DNA of 64,000 bases from Aureimonas sp. OT7 (lineage in GTDB: Bacteria; Pseudomonadota; Alphaproteobacteria; Rhizobiales; Rhizobiaceae): assembly GCF_014844055.1 (NCBI RefSeq), contig NZ_CP062167.1:1069501-1133500 (forward strand), read 5' to 3'. The notes beneath the pieces were generated by a model. That model was not told where the DNA came from. It did not search any database and worked only from the letters and a program-made list of their open reading frames with translations. Position 1 is the first letter of the stretch. Every line of letters starts with the position of its first letter. Shown piece after piece: positions 37,260 to 45,974 of the stretch. Made by a program: the position numbers and the translations under genes.

Positions 37260-38654
37260 TCAGGAGGCGCGGCACTTGGCATTCAGTTCGCGGCGCCGCT
37301 GGATCGACGACGAGAGGCCAAGCGCCTCGCGGTACTTGGCCACGGTTCGCCGCGCCAGCTCGATGCCGTCATCCTTGAGTTTCAATGCGATATCGTCGTC
37401 CGACAGCACATTGCCGACCGTCTCGCCCGCGATGAGCCGCTGGATCCGCAGTTTGACGCTTTCGGCCGAATGCGCGTCGCCGCCATCCGTGGCGGCGATG
37501 GCGACCGTAAAAAAGAACTTCAACTCGAAGGTGCCACGCGGGGTCGCCATGAACTTGTTGGCGGTTACCCGGCTGACCGTGGATTCGTGCAACGAGACCG
37601 CCTCGGCCACCGAGGCCAGCGTCATCGGACGCAGGCCCTGCACGCCGCGCTTGAGGAACTCCTCCTGCCGGCGGACGATCTCGGCCGTCACCTTGAGTAT
37701 GGTCCGGGCGCGCTGGTCCAGGGAGCGGATCAGCCAGCCGGCGGAATTCTGGCATTGTGCCAGATACTCCCGGTCACCCGCCGACGCCGCGCGGGAAACG
37801 ATGTCGCGGTAGTCGTTATGCATGATCAGGCGCGGCAAGGCGCGGCTGTTCAGCCGTATGCGCCAGCCGGACCCGCCATTAGACGATACGAAGACATCGG
37901 GCACGACGCTGTGGATGGCCCGGTCGCCGAACTGCAGGCCGGGCTTCGGGTCCAGGCGGCGGATTTCCGACAGCGCTTCCATCAGGCCGTCCTCGTCCTC
38001 GCCCGTCAGGCGCCGCAGGGCTGCGAAGTCGCGCCGGGCCAGCAAATCGAGGTTGGACAGGATGCCGGCCATGACCGGGTCCATTCGGCCCTGTCGTGAC
38101 AACTGGATCGACAGGCACTCGGCAAGGCTTCCGGCAAACAGCCCGGCCGGCTCGATTGCCCGTCGAATGCGCTCCAGGCAATCGACGACCTGTGTGACGG
38201 GACAGCCGAGGGAAGCCGCGATATCCTCGGCGGGGGTGCGCATGTAGCCGGCTTCGTCGAGATGCATGGCGAGCGTCTCGCCGATCGCCCTGTCGCCGGG
38301 CGGCAGTATATCGCCCAGCTCCGCCACGGCATGCGCGAGCAGGCCGGGCCTGTCGTCGGCGATGTCTTCCATCGTCGGCAGGCTGCCGACCGAAAATTCC
38401 GGTCCATGCCCACGCCGCGGCCCGCCCACATCGTCGTCGCCGCCGCCGCGCGCGGCAGGCGCCTGCGGTAGCGCGGATGCCGCCCGCTCCGCCGACGGGA
38501 CCATTTCCAGAAGGGGGTTCTGCTCGATCTCGCGCTCGATGAAGCCCTGCAACTCCAACGCCCCGAACTGCAGCAGCCGGATCGACTGGAGCAACTGGGG
38601 GGTCATCACCAGAGATTGGCTCTGGCGGACCTGAAGCTTCATGGACAGGTTCAT
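37260..38654 (-). CDS. rpoN: RNA polymerase sigma-54 factor
   Basis: Alternative sigma factor for enhancer-dependent promoters, including nitrogen assimilation genes. Region I is the Gln-rich N-terminus (KLQVRQSQSLVMTPQLLQSI), which binds activators. A variable acidic region II follows. The core-binding and DNA-binding domains end with the RpoN box ARRTVAKYREALG, within about 25 residues of the C-terminus. The length of 464 residues is on the short side but complete. The start is ATG 38654, with a second ATG at codon 5. It lies 98 bp downstream of lptB and upstream of hpf and ptsN, the standard gene order. Confidence 0.96.
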   Translation of the reverse strand: MNLSMKLQVRQSQSLVMTPQLLQSIRLLQFGALELQGFIEREIEQNPLLEMVPSAERAASALPQAPAARGGGDDDVGGPRRGHGPEFSVGSLPTMEDIADDRPGLLAHAVAELGDILPPGDRAIGETLAMHLDEAGYMRTPAEDIAASLGCPVTQVVDCLERIRRAIEPAGLFAGSLAECLSIQLSRQGRMDPVMAGILSNLDLLARRDFAALRRLTGEDEDGLMEALSEIRRLDPKPGLQFGDRAIHSVVPDVFVSSNGGSGWRIRLNSRALPRLIMHNDYRDIVSRAASAGDREYLAQCQNSAGWLIRSLDQRARTILKVTAEIVRRQEEFLKRGVQGLRPMTLASVAEAVSLHESTVSRVTANKFMATPRGTFELKFFFTVAIAATDGGDAHSAESVKLRIQRLIAGETVGNVLSDDDIALKLKDDGIELARRTVAKYREALGLSSSIQRRRELNAKCRAS

Positions 38655-38752
38655 GCGCTATCGATCGCTGCACGATGAGAAACGGCCCAAGGAAACTGGT
38701 CCGCATCTTGCATGTCAAGCTGCCGGCGCGCTTTACAGCCGCGCAGCATCAA

Positions 38753-39535
38753 TTAGTAGGTGAATTGCTCGCCCAGATAGATACGCCTGACATCGGAATT
38801 GGCGACGATCTCGTCCGGCCGGCCATGGGTCAGCACCGCACCGGCATGCATGATATAGGCGCGGTCGATCAAACCGAGCGTCTCGCGGACGTTGTGATCG
38901 GTGATCAGCACGCCGATCCCGCGCCTGGTCAGGTGGCGGACCAACTCCTGGATATCGGAGACGGCGATGGGGTCGACACCGGCGAAGGGCTCGTCGAGCA
39001 GCATGAAGCTTGGCCGCGAGGCGAGGGCGCGCGCGATCTCGCAGCGTCGCCGCTCGCCGCCGGAAAGCGCCGTCGAGGGCTGCTTTCGCAGGTGCGCGAT
39101 GCCGAATTCCTCAAGAAGCGCCGTCAGTTGCCGCTCTCTCTCCTTGCGGTCCGGCTCGACCACCTCCAGGACCGCGCGGACGTTCTCCTCGACCGTCAGC
39201 CCCCGGAATATCGAGGCTTCCTGCGGCAGGTAGCCGATGCCGAGACGCGCCCGCCGGTACATCGGCACCCGCGTGATGTCGTGGCCGTCGAGCTCTATGC
39301 GCCCGCTGTCCACCGGCACGAGGCCGGTGATCATGTAGAAGCAGGTCGTCTTGCCGGCCCCGTTGGGGCCGAGCAGGCCCACCGCCTCGCCACGCCGGAC
39401 GCCGACCTCCACGCCATCCACGACGCGGCGTCCGCGATAGGTCTTGGTGATGCCGCGCGCCACGAGGGTGCCGGCGGGGTAGGCTGCGCGCGCGGTGGCC
39501 GTGCGTGCCGCCGCATCATCCGTCGTCATGCTCAT
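38753..39535 (-). CDS. lptB: LPS export ABC transporter ATP-binding protein LptB
   Basis: Cytoplasmic ATPase that powers LPS extraction from the inner membrane by LptFG. The start at 39535 is fixed by the 4-bp ATGA overlap with lptA and gives 260 residues. The first ~30 residues (Ala/Thr-rich) extend beyond enteric LptB, which starts near LVARGITKTYRGRRV. Walker A is GPNGAGKTT, the signature ALSGGERRR and Walker B FMLLDEPFAGVDP. LptF/LptG are not in this window. The lptC-lptA-lptB-rpoN order is the conserved LPS-transport cluster. Confidence 0.96.
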   Translation of the reverse strand: MSMTTDDAAARTATARAAYPAGTLVARGITKTYRGRRVVDGVEVGVRRGEAVGLLGPNGAGKTTCFYMITGLVPVDSGRIELDGHDITRVPMYRRARLGIGYLPQEASIFRGLTVEENVRAVLEVVEPDRKERERQLTALLEEFGIAHLRKQPSTALSGGERRRCEIARALASRPSFMLLDEPFAGVDPIAVSDIQELVRHLTRRGIGVLITDHNVRETLGLIDRAYIMHAGAVLTHGRPDEIVANSDVRRIYLGEQFTY

Positions 39536-40134
39536 CCGTTCGGCTGGCTCCCGGGAGACAGCAGCATGCGTACGCGGCCGCCACCCGAAGCCGGCGCCCC
39601 GCCGCCGCAATTCTGGCTCTGCAGTTGCGCCACGCTGGTTTCCATGTTGATCGTCAGCCGGCAGCCCGTGGCCACGTTGGGACCCTGAGTCAGCACCACG
39701 TCGCCCGTCATGACGACGATCTGCGTTTTCATGTCGAAATCGGCGCGATTGGACGTCGCGACCTGGTCGGCCGACTTGACGTAGACGTCGCCCTCGGCCT
39801 CGAGGCGGTCGATGTCGCTGGAGTTGCCGGGCATGTTGCCCGCGGCGGCCGGCTGGGCACCGGCCTGGCCCTCGGCGTTGCGGACATAATGGACGATCAG
39901 CCGCGCCGTCCGCAGCAGGGTCTCTCCCTGGACGACTTCGACATCCCCCGAGAAGGTGGCCACCGATTGCGCGTCGTCGACGTCGAGCTGGTTCGATTCG
40001 ATCGTGATCGGCTGGTCTCCCTGCACCTGGAGGCCGCCGAAGCTGTTGCCGAATCCTCCGGCCTGTTGGGCGACCGCAAGGTTGGGAGCCAGAAGCAGGG
40101 CGCCCGTCAGGCAGGCTCGAACAAGGTTATTCAT
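39532..40134 (-). CDS. lptA: LPS transport periplasmic bridge protein LptA
   Basis: Periplasmic OstA-type protein that forms the beta-jellyroll bridge between LptC and LptD. The signal peptide is MNNLVRACLTGALLLAPNLA with cleavage near AVAQQ. The OstA domain shows the repeated strand pattern ITIESNQLDVDDAQSVATFS and VEVVQGETLLRTARLIV. The C-terminal tail is Gly/Pro-rich. Length 200 residues from the ATG; a TTG directly before it is also in frame. It lies 5 bp after lptC and overlaps lptB. Confidence 0.92.
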   Translation of the reverse strand: MNNLVRACLTGALLLAPNLAVAQQAGGFGNSFGGLQVQGDQPITIESNQLDVDDAQSVATFSGDVEVVQGETLLRTARLIVHYVRNAEGQAGAQPAAAGNMPGNSSDIDRLEAEGDVYVKSADQVATSNRADFDMKTQIVVMTGDVVLTQGPNVATGCRLTINMETSVAQLQSQNCGGGAPASGGGRVRMLLSPGSQPNG

Positions 40135-40139
40135 CAAAT

Positions 40140-40832
40140 CTACTCGCCGTTGGCTGCCCGTTGATCGCCATCCGTCGCCGGGTGCAGCGTCAACTTTACC
40201 CGATCCCCGAAGGTCAACCTGTTTCCACTATTCTGGATTGTGACGTTGCCAGACTGCAAGGTCTGATTGGGAGTTTGGATAATGACCGGTCCGCGACCTT
40301 CGAGCCGACCGTCGTTGAGCACGATGTCGGCGCTCGTCAACCGGATGGTCACGTCGTTGGACGTTCGAACGCTGATATTGTCGTAGAGCCGCAACGTCTC
40401 GGCCTTCGGGTCGTATCGGCCGGCGGCCGCGACGATGTCGGCGGTCGTCTCCGGATCGAGCGTCAGGTTGGCGTTGATCTCTTCCAGATCCACCGATCCG
40501 GTCCGGTCGAGCGCCTGCATGGCGCGGCGCGCGACGACGGTGAAGGGGCGGTCGTTCTTGTCCTTGCCGGACATGCGGGGATCTTCCATCACGAGGCGTC
40601 CATCCTGGATGGACGTTGCCGCGACGGCGATGTCGACGGGTACGGAGCGCGCCAGCCACGTGGCGAAGAGGCCCGCAGCCACGATCCCCACCGCGACGAT
40701 CGGCAGGGTTATGCGCAGGATGCGCACGCGGCGCGCGTTCCGATGGGCGCGACGGAAATCCGCAGCCGAGCGGGCGCCCGCGCCAAGGGCGATCGTGTCG
40801 TCGGCGGCTCGTTTCGGCCTCTTGCCTTCCAT
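40140..40832 (-). CDS. lptC: LPS export component LptC
   Basis: Bitopic inner-membrane protein that receives LPS from LptBFG and hands it to LptA. The start MEGKRPKRAADDTIALGAG is supported by CAGGGA upstream; the open frame extends 54 codons further without conservation. A basic cytoplasmic N-terminus leads to one membrane helix (about residues 38-62, ILRITLPIVAVGIVAAGLFA). The periplasmic part has the LptC strand pattern ending with NRLTFGDRVKLTLHP. Length 230 residues. First gene of the lptCAB-rpoN cluster, divergent from sppA. Confidence 0.9.
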   Translation of the reverse strand: MEGKRPKRAADDTIALGAGARSAADFRRAHRNARRVRILRITLPIVAVGIVAAGLFATWLARSVPVDIAVAATSIQDGRLVMEDPRMSGKDKNDRPFTVVARRAMQALDRTGSVDLEEINANLTLDPETTADIVAAAGRYDPKAETLRLYDNISVRTSNDVTIRLTSADIVLNDGRLEGRGPVIIQTPNQTLQSGNVTIQNSGNRLTFGDRVKLTLHPATDGDQRAANGE

Positions 40833-41007
40833 CGTCCCTGTTCCGATCGTGAACCCGGCAATCACGCACTGTGTATGCCTGCATCGGCGCGTTACGACGC
40901 ATATGCGGCTTTTGAGTGATAATTGGAAGGTGTCGAACGGGTTTTTGGGCGACTTGGCAATCATCCCGCAACGCGTTATCCCGCCTGTCAGCAACTAGCC
41001 GGGGTGA
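40833..41007. promoter_or_regulatory. Divergent lptC / sppA spacer
   Basis: This 175-bp gap must carry the promoters of both divergent genes. TGATAATT near 40916 is the best -10 candidate for the plus strand, but no matching -35 is obvious. No other structure is seen. Confidence 0.3.
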
Positions 41008-41961
41008 ATGGCCATGAGCGCACAGGACTGGATCGACAGGCGCCGCCTGCGCCGCAAGCTGGGCTTCTGGCGGTTGGCGGCGATCCTGCTTCTCGTCGCA
41101 GGGCTGCTGGCCATTCCCTTCCTGATGACGGGCGGTACCGATGCGCTGCGCGGCCCCCAGATCGCCTCCGTCGAGATATCGGGGGTCATCACCGAGGATG
41201 ACGAGCGGCTGGCGCTGCTGGAGGATCTGGCTGACAACCCACGCGTGCGCGCCGTGATCCTGAAGGTGAATTCGCCCGGTGGAACCACCGTCGGCGGCGA
41301 GACGCTCTATAATGCGGTCCGACGGCTGGCCGAGGCCAAGCCGGTCGTGGCCGAGATCGGCACGCTGGGGGCTTCGGCCGCCTACATGGTGTCGCTTGGG
41401 GCCGATCGGATCGTGGCCCATGATTCGTCCATTGTGGGCTCCATCGGGGTGATTTTCCAGTACGCGGACGCATCGCGCCTTCTGGACACCATCGGGCTGC
41501 GGGTCGACGCCGTGCGGTCCGCGCCGCTGAAGGCGGAGCCGTCGCCTTTCGCGCCCGCACCGCCGGAGGCGCTGGAGATGATCCGGCGGCTAGTATCGTC
41601 GAGCTTCGACTGGTTCGTCGGGCTTGTCGTCGAACGGCGGCCGCTGGACGAGCCCGCGGTGCGCCGCCTGGCGGACGGGTCGATCTTCACCGGCCTGCAG
41701 GGGTTGCAGAACGGCCTGGTCGACGCCCTGGGCGGCGAAGCGGAATCGCGCCGCTGGCTGGAACAGGAGCGGGGCGTCGAGCCGGGGCTCGATATCGTAG
41801 AGCACGAACCGCAGCGCAAGGGGCGCTACGGCTTCCTGCGAAGTGCGACCTTTTCGCTTCTGGGGCTTGACCCGGCCGCCTCCAGCCTTCAGGACGCGCT
41901 CTTCGGAACGGGCGCTCGCCTTGACGGTCTCCTGTCCCTCTGGCAGCCTCCCACGGGCTGA
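41008..41961 (+). CDS. sppA: Signal peptide peptidase SppA, short form (S49 family)
   Basis: Membrane-anchored serine protease that degrades cleaved signal peptides. One N-terminal membrane helix spans about residues 21-40 (WRLAAILLLVAGLLAIPFLM). The S49 catalytic pair is visible: Ser123 in GTLGASAAYMV and Lys175 in SAPLKAEPSPF. This is the single-domain short form (317 residues) rather than the duplicated enteric type. The ihfB gene follows at 81 bp, the usual neighbour in Rhizobiales. Confidence 0.93.
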   Translation: MAMSAQDWIDRRRLRRKLGFWRLAAILLLVAGLLAIPFLMTGGTDALRGPQIASVEISGVITEDDERLALLEDLADNPRVRAVILKVNSPGGTTVGGETLYNAVRRLAEAKPVVAEIGTLGASAAYMVSLGADRIVAHDSSIVGSIGVIFQYADASRLLDTIGLRVDAVRSAPLKAEPSPFAPAPPEALEMIRRLVSSSFDWFVGLVVERRPLDEPAVRRLADGSIFTGLQGLQNGLVDALGGEAESRRWLEQERGVEPGLDIVEHEPQRKGRYGFLRSATFSLLGLDPAASSLQDALFGTGARLDGLLSLWQPPTG

Positions 41962-42042
41962 CCATCGCGTGGCACGGGGCCAAGGTCGTCCCAAGCCGAT
42001 CGGTTGGCCCTCCGGGCCGGTTCCAACGAGGATTGAAGTTTC

Positions 42043-42324
42043 GTGATCAAGTCCGAACTCGTGCAGATCATCGCAAGCCGGAACCCGCACCTCTACCAGC
42101 GGGACGTGGAAACGATCGTCAATGCGATCTTCGACGAGATCACCGACGCGCTCTGCCAGTCCAACCGCGTCGAACTGCGCGGTTTCGGGGCATTCTCGGT
42201 CAAGAACCGTCCGCCGCGCGCCGGCCGCAACCCACGCACCGGCGAGGCTGTCAACGTCGAGGAAAAGTGGGTGCCGTTCTTCAAGGCCGGCAAGGAACTG
42301 CGTGAGCGGCTCAACGGCGAGTAA
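42043..42324 (+). CDS. ihfB: Integration host factor subunit beta
   Basis: DNA-bending protein, partner of IHF-alpha. The start is GTG, preceded by CGAGGA about ten bases upstream, and gives the expected N-terminus [18 protein letters not shown]. The family signature [20 protein letters not shown] forms the DNA-binding arm with its conserved proline. Length 93 residues. It lies between sppA and a lapA-like gene. The IHF-alpha gene is not in this window. Confidence 0.95.
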   Translation: MIKSELVQIIASRNPHLYQRDVETIVNAIFDEITDALCQSNRVELRGFGAFSVKNRPPRAGRNPRTGEAVNVEEKWVPFFKAGKELRERLNGE

Positions 42325-42430
42325 GCGGCCGGCGGCGGATTGACGCCAGCGCGACGGGCGTTACCTACCGCGCCAGGGCATTGCGGCCATGCACCCGGCC
42401 AGCGGATCGATCCAGGGGACCAAGACAGGC

Positions 42431-42823
42431 ATGTTGTCCAAGCTTCTGACATTTCTCATCGGGTTGCCCCTCGCGGTGCTGCTCATCGTCTTTTGCGTGG
42501 TCAACCGCCAGCCGACGACGATCAGCCTCGACATGTTCGGAACGACGCCGTCCCTGTCGCTGACGCTGCCGCTTTTCGTGCTGCTGCTCCTGTGCGTCAT
42601 CATCGGCCTCTTGCTCGGCGGCGTCGGCACCTGGCTCACCCAATCGCATTATCGCGCCAAATCGGCCCGCCGCCGCCGCGAGATCGAGGGCCTGAGGCAC
42701 GAGGTCGAGGTTTCGCAGGAGCGTCTGCGCCGGCTGCGCGAAGAGCGCGACCGGGATTTGTCGGCGGGTCCGGCGCTTGCCGCGCCGGCCGGGCGGCCGG
42801 CCATCGCCGCTTCGCAGCGCTGA
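42431..42823 (+). CDS. LapA/DUF1049 domain membrane protein
   Basis: Small inner-membrane protein with two hydrophobic segments (about residues 4-24 and 44-68) and a C-terminal cytoplasmic coiled coil rich in Arg/Glu (RRRREIEGLRHEVEVSQERL). The N-terminal LIVFCVVNRQPTTISLDMFG matches the LapA_dom/DUF1049 family, which in enterobacteria assists LPS regulation together with LapB. I start it at 42431; an upstream ATG at 42389 is unconserved. Length 130 residues. In related genomes trpF usually follows here; in this window the next gene is a convergent coxG-like gene. Confidence 0.83.
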   Translation: MLSKLLTFLIGLPLAVLLIVFCVVNRQPTTISLDMFGTTPSLSLTLPLFVLLLLCVIIGLLLGGVGTWLTQSHYRAKSARRRREIEGLRHEVEVSQERLRRLREERDRDLSAGPALAAPAGRPAIAASQR

Positions 42824-42830
42824 CCGCCCG

Positions 42831-43280
42831 TCAGAAATTGCCTTCTTCGATGCGCGCCTGAAAGCGCTGAAAGAAGCGCTCCGCCAGCTTGCGGCCGGCC
42901 TTTTCGATCCATGCCTGGCCAAATTCGGCAAGCTTGCCGCCGGCCGAGGCTTCGGCCCGGTAGGCGAGGCGCGTTCCGCCATCGGCGTCGGACAAGTGCA
43001 CATGCGCACGCCCGGACGCCGCGCCGGCAATGCCGCGGCCTTCTCCGTTGAGGACGTATCGTTCGGCAGGCACGACGTCCGACAAGCGGATCGTGCCATG
43101 AAACCGGACCCTGGCGATGGACACCTTCACGGCGACGGTGGCCTCCAGGAGGTCCGGCCCGACCCATTCCAGGTGCTCACAGGCGTGGATGCAATCCTTC
43201 AGGACGCCGGGGTCGTTGAGGCCCTGCCAGACGCGCTCGCGTTCCAGCGGCAGCCATACCTCGCCCTCGATCTTCATCAT
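42831..43280 (-). CDS. SRPBCC/CoxG-like protein
   Basis: START/SRPBCC-fold protein of 149 residues, resembling carbon-monoxide dehydrogenase subunit G (CoxG). The N-terminus MMKIEGEVWLPLERERVWQG and the LNDPGVLKDCIHACEHLEWV segment are typical of the group. The C-terminus (KLAEFGQAWIEKAGRKLAER) forms the long final helix. No CO dehydrogenase genes are nearby, so the name reflects fold similarity only; a role in binding a lipid or hydrophobic ligand, or in metallo-enzyme maturation, is possible. It is convergent with the lapA-like gene (7-bp gap). Confidence 0.8.
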   Translation of the reverse strand: MMKIEGEVWLPLERERVWQGLNDPGVLKDCIHACEHLEWVGPDLLEATVAVKVSIARVRFHGTIRLSDVVPAERYVLNGEGRGIAGAASGRAHVHLSDADGGTRLAYRAEASAGGKLAEFGQAWIEKAGRKLAERFFQRFQARIEEGNF

Positions 43281-43389
43281 GTACGCTCCACGACATCGGC
43301 GTCCTCTTGATAGGGATGCAGGGCCGGCGCTTCAAGCAAGGGGCCCGGGGAATTCCGCTGCGGCCGAAAATGCTCTACAGCACCATCCC

Positions 43390-44505
43390 ATGAAGAAACC
43401 ACATGACAGACGGGCCGGTGGCGCAACCGGCCGCAAGGCCGAGCGGCACGAGGGCAAGGCGCGGCCACAGGCCGCGCCGCCGCGTGTTCAGGCACGCAAG
43501 CCCGCCCCGCCCGAGCCGGAGGCGGCCCCGCGCCTCAGCGCCGCGGAGAAGGGCGAGGAGGCGCGCGCCGCGCGGCCGCCTCTGCGCTATCCGGAAGGGC
43601 CCCTGCCGGCATTGTCCATGCCGGTCATCCTGACCGTCGAGCCCACCGAGGAATACGCCCTGATCGATTCCGGCGATGGCGAAAAGCTGGAGCGCTACGG
43701 ATCGCTGACGCTGCGCCGGCCGGAAAACCAGGCCATCTGGCGACCGCGCCTGGCGTCCAAGGCCTGGGACGCCGCCGACGCCGCCTTTACCGGCGACACC
43801 GACGAGGAGGGCATGGGCCGCTGGCGCTTTGCGTCGGGCAATCTCAACGAGACCTGGCCGATGACGCAGGATGGGCTGCCCTATTGGGGCCGCTTCACCT
43901 CGTTCCGGCATGTCGGGGTTTTTCCCGAGCAGGCGGCGCACTGGCGCTTCGTCACCGATGTCATCGCCCGCGCCGGCCGCCCCGTGCGGCTTTTGAACCT
44001 GTTCGGCTATACGGGCGTCGCCTCGCTGCTGGCGGCGCGGGCAGGGGCCGAGGTCACGCATGTCGACGCCTCGCGCAAGGCCATCGGCTGGGCCCGCGAG
44101 AACCAGGCCCACGCCGGCCTCGACGACAGGCCCATCCGCTGGATCTGCGAGGACGCCGTGCGCTACGCCGAGCGCGAGGCGCGCCGCGGCTCGACCTACG
44201 ACATCATCCTTCTCGATCCGCCGAAATTCGGCCGTGGCCCCAAGGGCGAGGTCTGGCAGCTCTTCGAGGACCTGCCCTACCTCCTGTCGCTGATGCGCAC
44301 GCTGATGTCGGACGATCCGCTGGCCCTCGTGCTGACGGCCTATTCCATCCGGGCGTCGTTCTACTCCCTCGCCGCCTTGATGGCCGATCATTGCCGGGGC
44401 CTCGGCGGGCGGATCGAATCCGGCGAACTCGTCATAAGGGAGGCGGGGGAAGAGCCGCGCCTTCTGTCCACGTCCCTTTACTCCAGATGGGTGGCCGCAG
44501 AATGA
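43390..44505 (+). CDS. Class I SAM-dependent RNA methyltransferase (RlmI/RlmK-like)
   Basis: Methyltransferase with a basic, probably disordered N-terminal extension of about 80 residues. A Rossmann-type SAM-binding domain follows: motif I LLNLFGYTGVASLLAARAGA, acidic loop HVDAS and catalytic-type motif LLDPPKFGRG. The overall pattern resembles RlmI/RlmKL 23S rRNA methyltransferases without a PUA domain. Length 371 residues; no Shine-Dalgarno is seen at the chosen ATG, so the start could be further in, for example at MPVILTVEPTEE. It overlaps the TrmH-like gene by 4 bp, so two RNA methyltransferases are coupled. The modified position is unknown. Confidence 0.82.
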   Translation: MKKPHDRRAGGATGRKAERHEGKARPQAAPPRVQARKPAPPEPEAAPRLSAAEKGEEARAARPPLRYPEGPLPALSMPVILTVEPTEEYALIDSGDGEKLERYGSLTLRRPENQAIWRPRLASKAWDAADAAFTGDTDEEGMGRWRFASGNLNETWPMTQDGLPYWGRFTSFRHVGVFPEQAAHWRFVTDVIARAGRPVRLLNLFGYTGVASLLAARAGAEVTHVDASRKAIGWARENQAHAGLDDRPIRWICEDAVRYAEREARRGSTYDIILLDPPKFGRGPKGEVWQLFEDLPYLLSLMRTLMSDDPLALVLTAYSIRASFYSLAALMADHCRGLGGRIESGELVIREAGEEPRLLSTSLYSRWVAAE

Positions 44506-45374
44506 ACGATGGCAGGACAGAGCCGCGCGGACGCCCGCTTTCCGCGCCGGGCCGGGTCAAGGAAGTCACCAGCGTCTCCAACCCGATCGTAAAGGGCATC
44601 CGCAACCTTGCCATGCGCAAGACCCGCGACGAGACGGGGCTGTTCATGGCCGAAGGGCTGAAGCTGGTTTTCGACGCACTCGAGGCCGGCTGGAAGATCG
44701 ATACGCTGATCGTGTCCCGCAACCAGTTGGCCGACAGTCCGCACCTGACGCGGGCCGCCGCGCGGACGGTCGCCGCGGGCGCCGACGTGCTGGAGGCCTC
44801 CGACAAGGTGTTGGCCGCCATCTCGCGCCGCGACAATCCGCAGCCGGCCATCGGCATCTTTCGCCAGCATCTGGCCGAACTGCCTTCGCTGGACCTCGGA
44901 AAGGACGGGCTCGTCGTCGCGCTGGACAGGGTGCGCGACCCCGGCAACCTCGGCACCATCCTGCGCACCGCCGACGCGGCGGGCGTCAAGGGCGTCGTAC
45001 TGATCGGCGACACGGTCGATCCGTTCTCGCTGGAGGCGGTCCGCGCCACGATGGGCTCGATCTTCTCGGTGCCGGTTGCCCGCATGGGCGAGGCCGCCTT
45101 CCTGAAATGGCGCGGCGGCTTCAAGGGCCTTGTGGCCGGCACGCACATGGCCGGCACGGTCGATTACCGCAAGCCGGACTACGCCGCGCGGCCGAGCGTC
45201 CTTCTGATGGGCAACGAGCAGGCGGGGCTGTCGGAGGCGCTCGCCGCCGCCTGCGACGTCCTGGTGCGGATACCGCAGGTCGGCAAGGCGGACAGCCTCA
45301 ATCTTGCCATCGCGACCGGCCTGATGATCTTCGAGGCGCGACGGCCTCTCCTGACACTCGGTTCGGATGGATGA
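44502..45374 (+). CDS. TrmH/SpoU family RNA 2'-O-methyltransferase
   Basis: SPOUT-class methyltransferase that probably methylates a ribose in rRNA or tRNA. The N-terminal substrate-binding domain includes NPIVKGIRNLAMRKTRDETG. The three SPOUT motifs are present: DRVRDPGNLGTILRTADAAG, LLMGNEQAGLS and IPQVGKADSLNLAIATGLM, which together form the knotted SAM site. Length 290 residues. The start ATG overlaps the stop of the upstream methyltransferase, and its end overlaps the lspA start by 8 bp. Target position not predictable. Confidence 0.9.
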   Translation: MNDGRTEPRGRPLSAPGRVKEVTSVSNPIVKGIRNLAMRKTRDETGLFMAEGLKLVFDALEAGWKIDTLIVSRNQLADSPHLTRAAARTVAAGADVLEASDKVLAAISRRDNPQPAIGIFRQHLAELPSLDLGKDGLVVALDRVRDPGNLGTILRTADAAGVKGVVLIGDTVDPFSLEAVRATMGSIFSVPVARMGEAAFLKWRGGFKGLVAGTHMAGTVDYRKPDYAARPSVLLMGNEQAGLSEALAAACDVLVRIPQVGKADSLNLAIATGLMIFEARRPLLTLGSDG

Positions 45375-45885
45375 TGACGTGAAGTTCGTTCTCGGCAACG
45401 TATTCCTGGTCGTCATGGCGATCTTCCTCGACCAGTTCGTCAAGCTTGTCGTGGTGGCGACCATGCCGCTCGGCTCGGCCATCCCCATCCTGCCCTTCTT
45501 CGCGCTGCTGCACGCGCGCAACGAGGGGATCGCCTTCTCGATGTTTTCCAGCCTCAGCGGCTGGACGCTGGCCGCGGCGTCGTGCGTGGTGCTGCTGTTC
45601 GTGCTGTGGCTGTGGTGGAACACGCCCCGCAATCGCATGCTCACCCATGTCGCCTTCGCGATGATCTTCGGCGGCGCGGTCGGCAACCTGATAGACCGGG
45701 TGACGCTCGGCTATGTCACCGATTACCTCTATTTCCACACGCCGGTCTGGTCCTTCGCGGTGTTCAATCTCGCCGACACGTTCATAACCGTCGGAGCGGG
45801 GCTCATCATCCTCGACGAGTTCGTACTGCAGCCCCGCGACGCGCGGCGCAAGCGCGCGATTGCCGGTGACGGCAAGCAGGAGTAA
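45367..45885 (+). CDS. lspA: Lipoprotein signal peptidase II
   Basis: Four-helix inner-membrane aspartyl protease that cleaves prolipoproteins after lipid attachment. The catalytic aspartates are in GNLIDRV (Asp110) and FNLADTFI (Asp137). Other conserved blocks are AIFLDQFVKLVV in helix 1 and LHARNEGIAFSMF in the periplasmic loop. Length 172 residues. The start lies inside the end of the TrmH-like gene, indicating translational coupling. The next maturation enzyme, Lnt, is encoded at the right edge of this window. Confidence 0.95.
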   Translation: MDDDVKFVLGNVFLVVMAIFLDQFVKLVVVATMPLGSAIPILPFFALLHARNEGIAFSMFSSLSGWTLAAASCVVLLFVLWLWWNTPRNRMLTHVAFAMIFGGAVGNLIDRVTLGYVTDYLYFHTPVWSFAVFNLADTFITVGAGLIILDEFVLQPRDARRKRAIAGDGKQE

Positions 45886-45974
45886 GCTCTGCGGAAAACG
45901 GGCCCGGGCGCGGTCATCAAAACTTTGCGATCCGTCGCTAGATGAGGCCGCATGCGCCGGGCGTCCCGGCGCGA

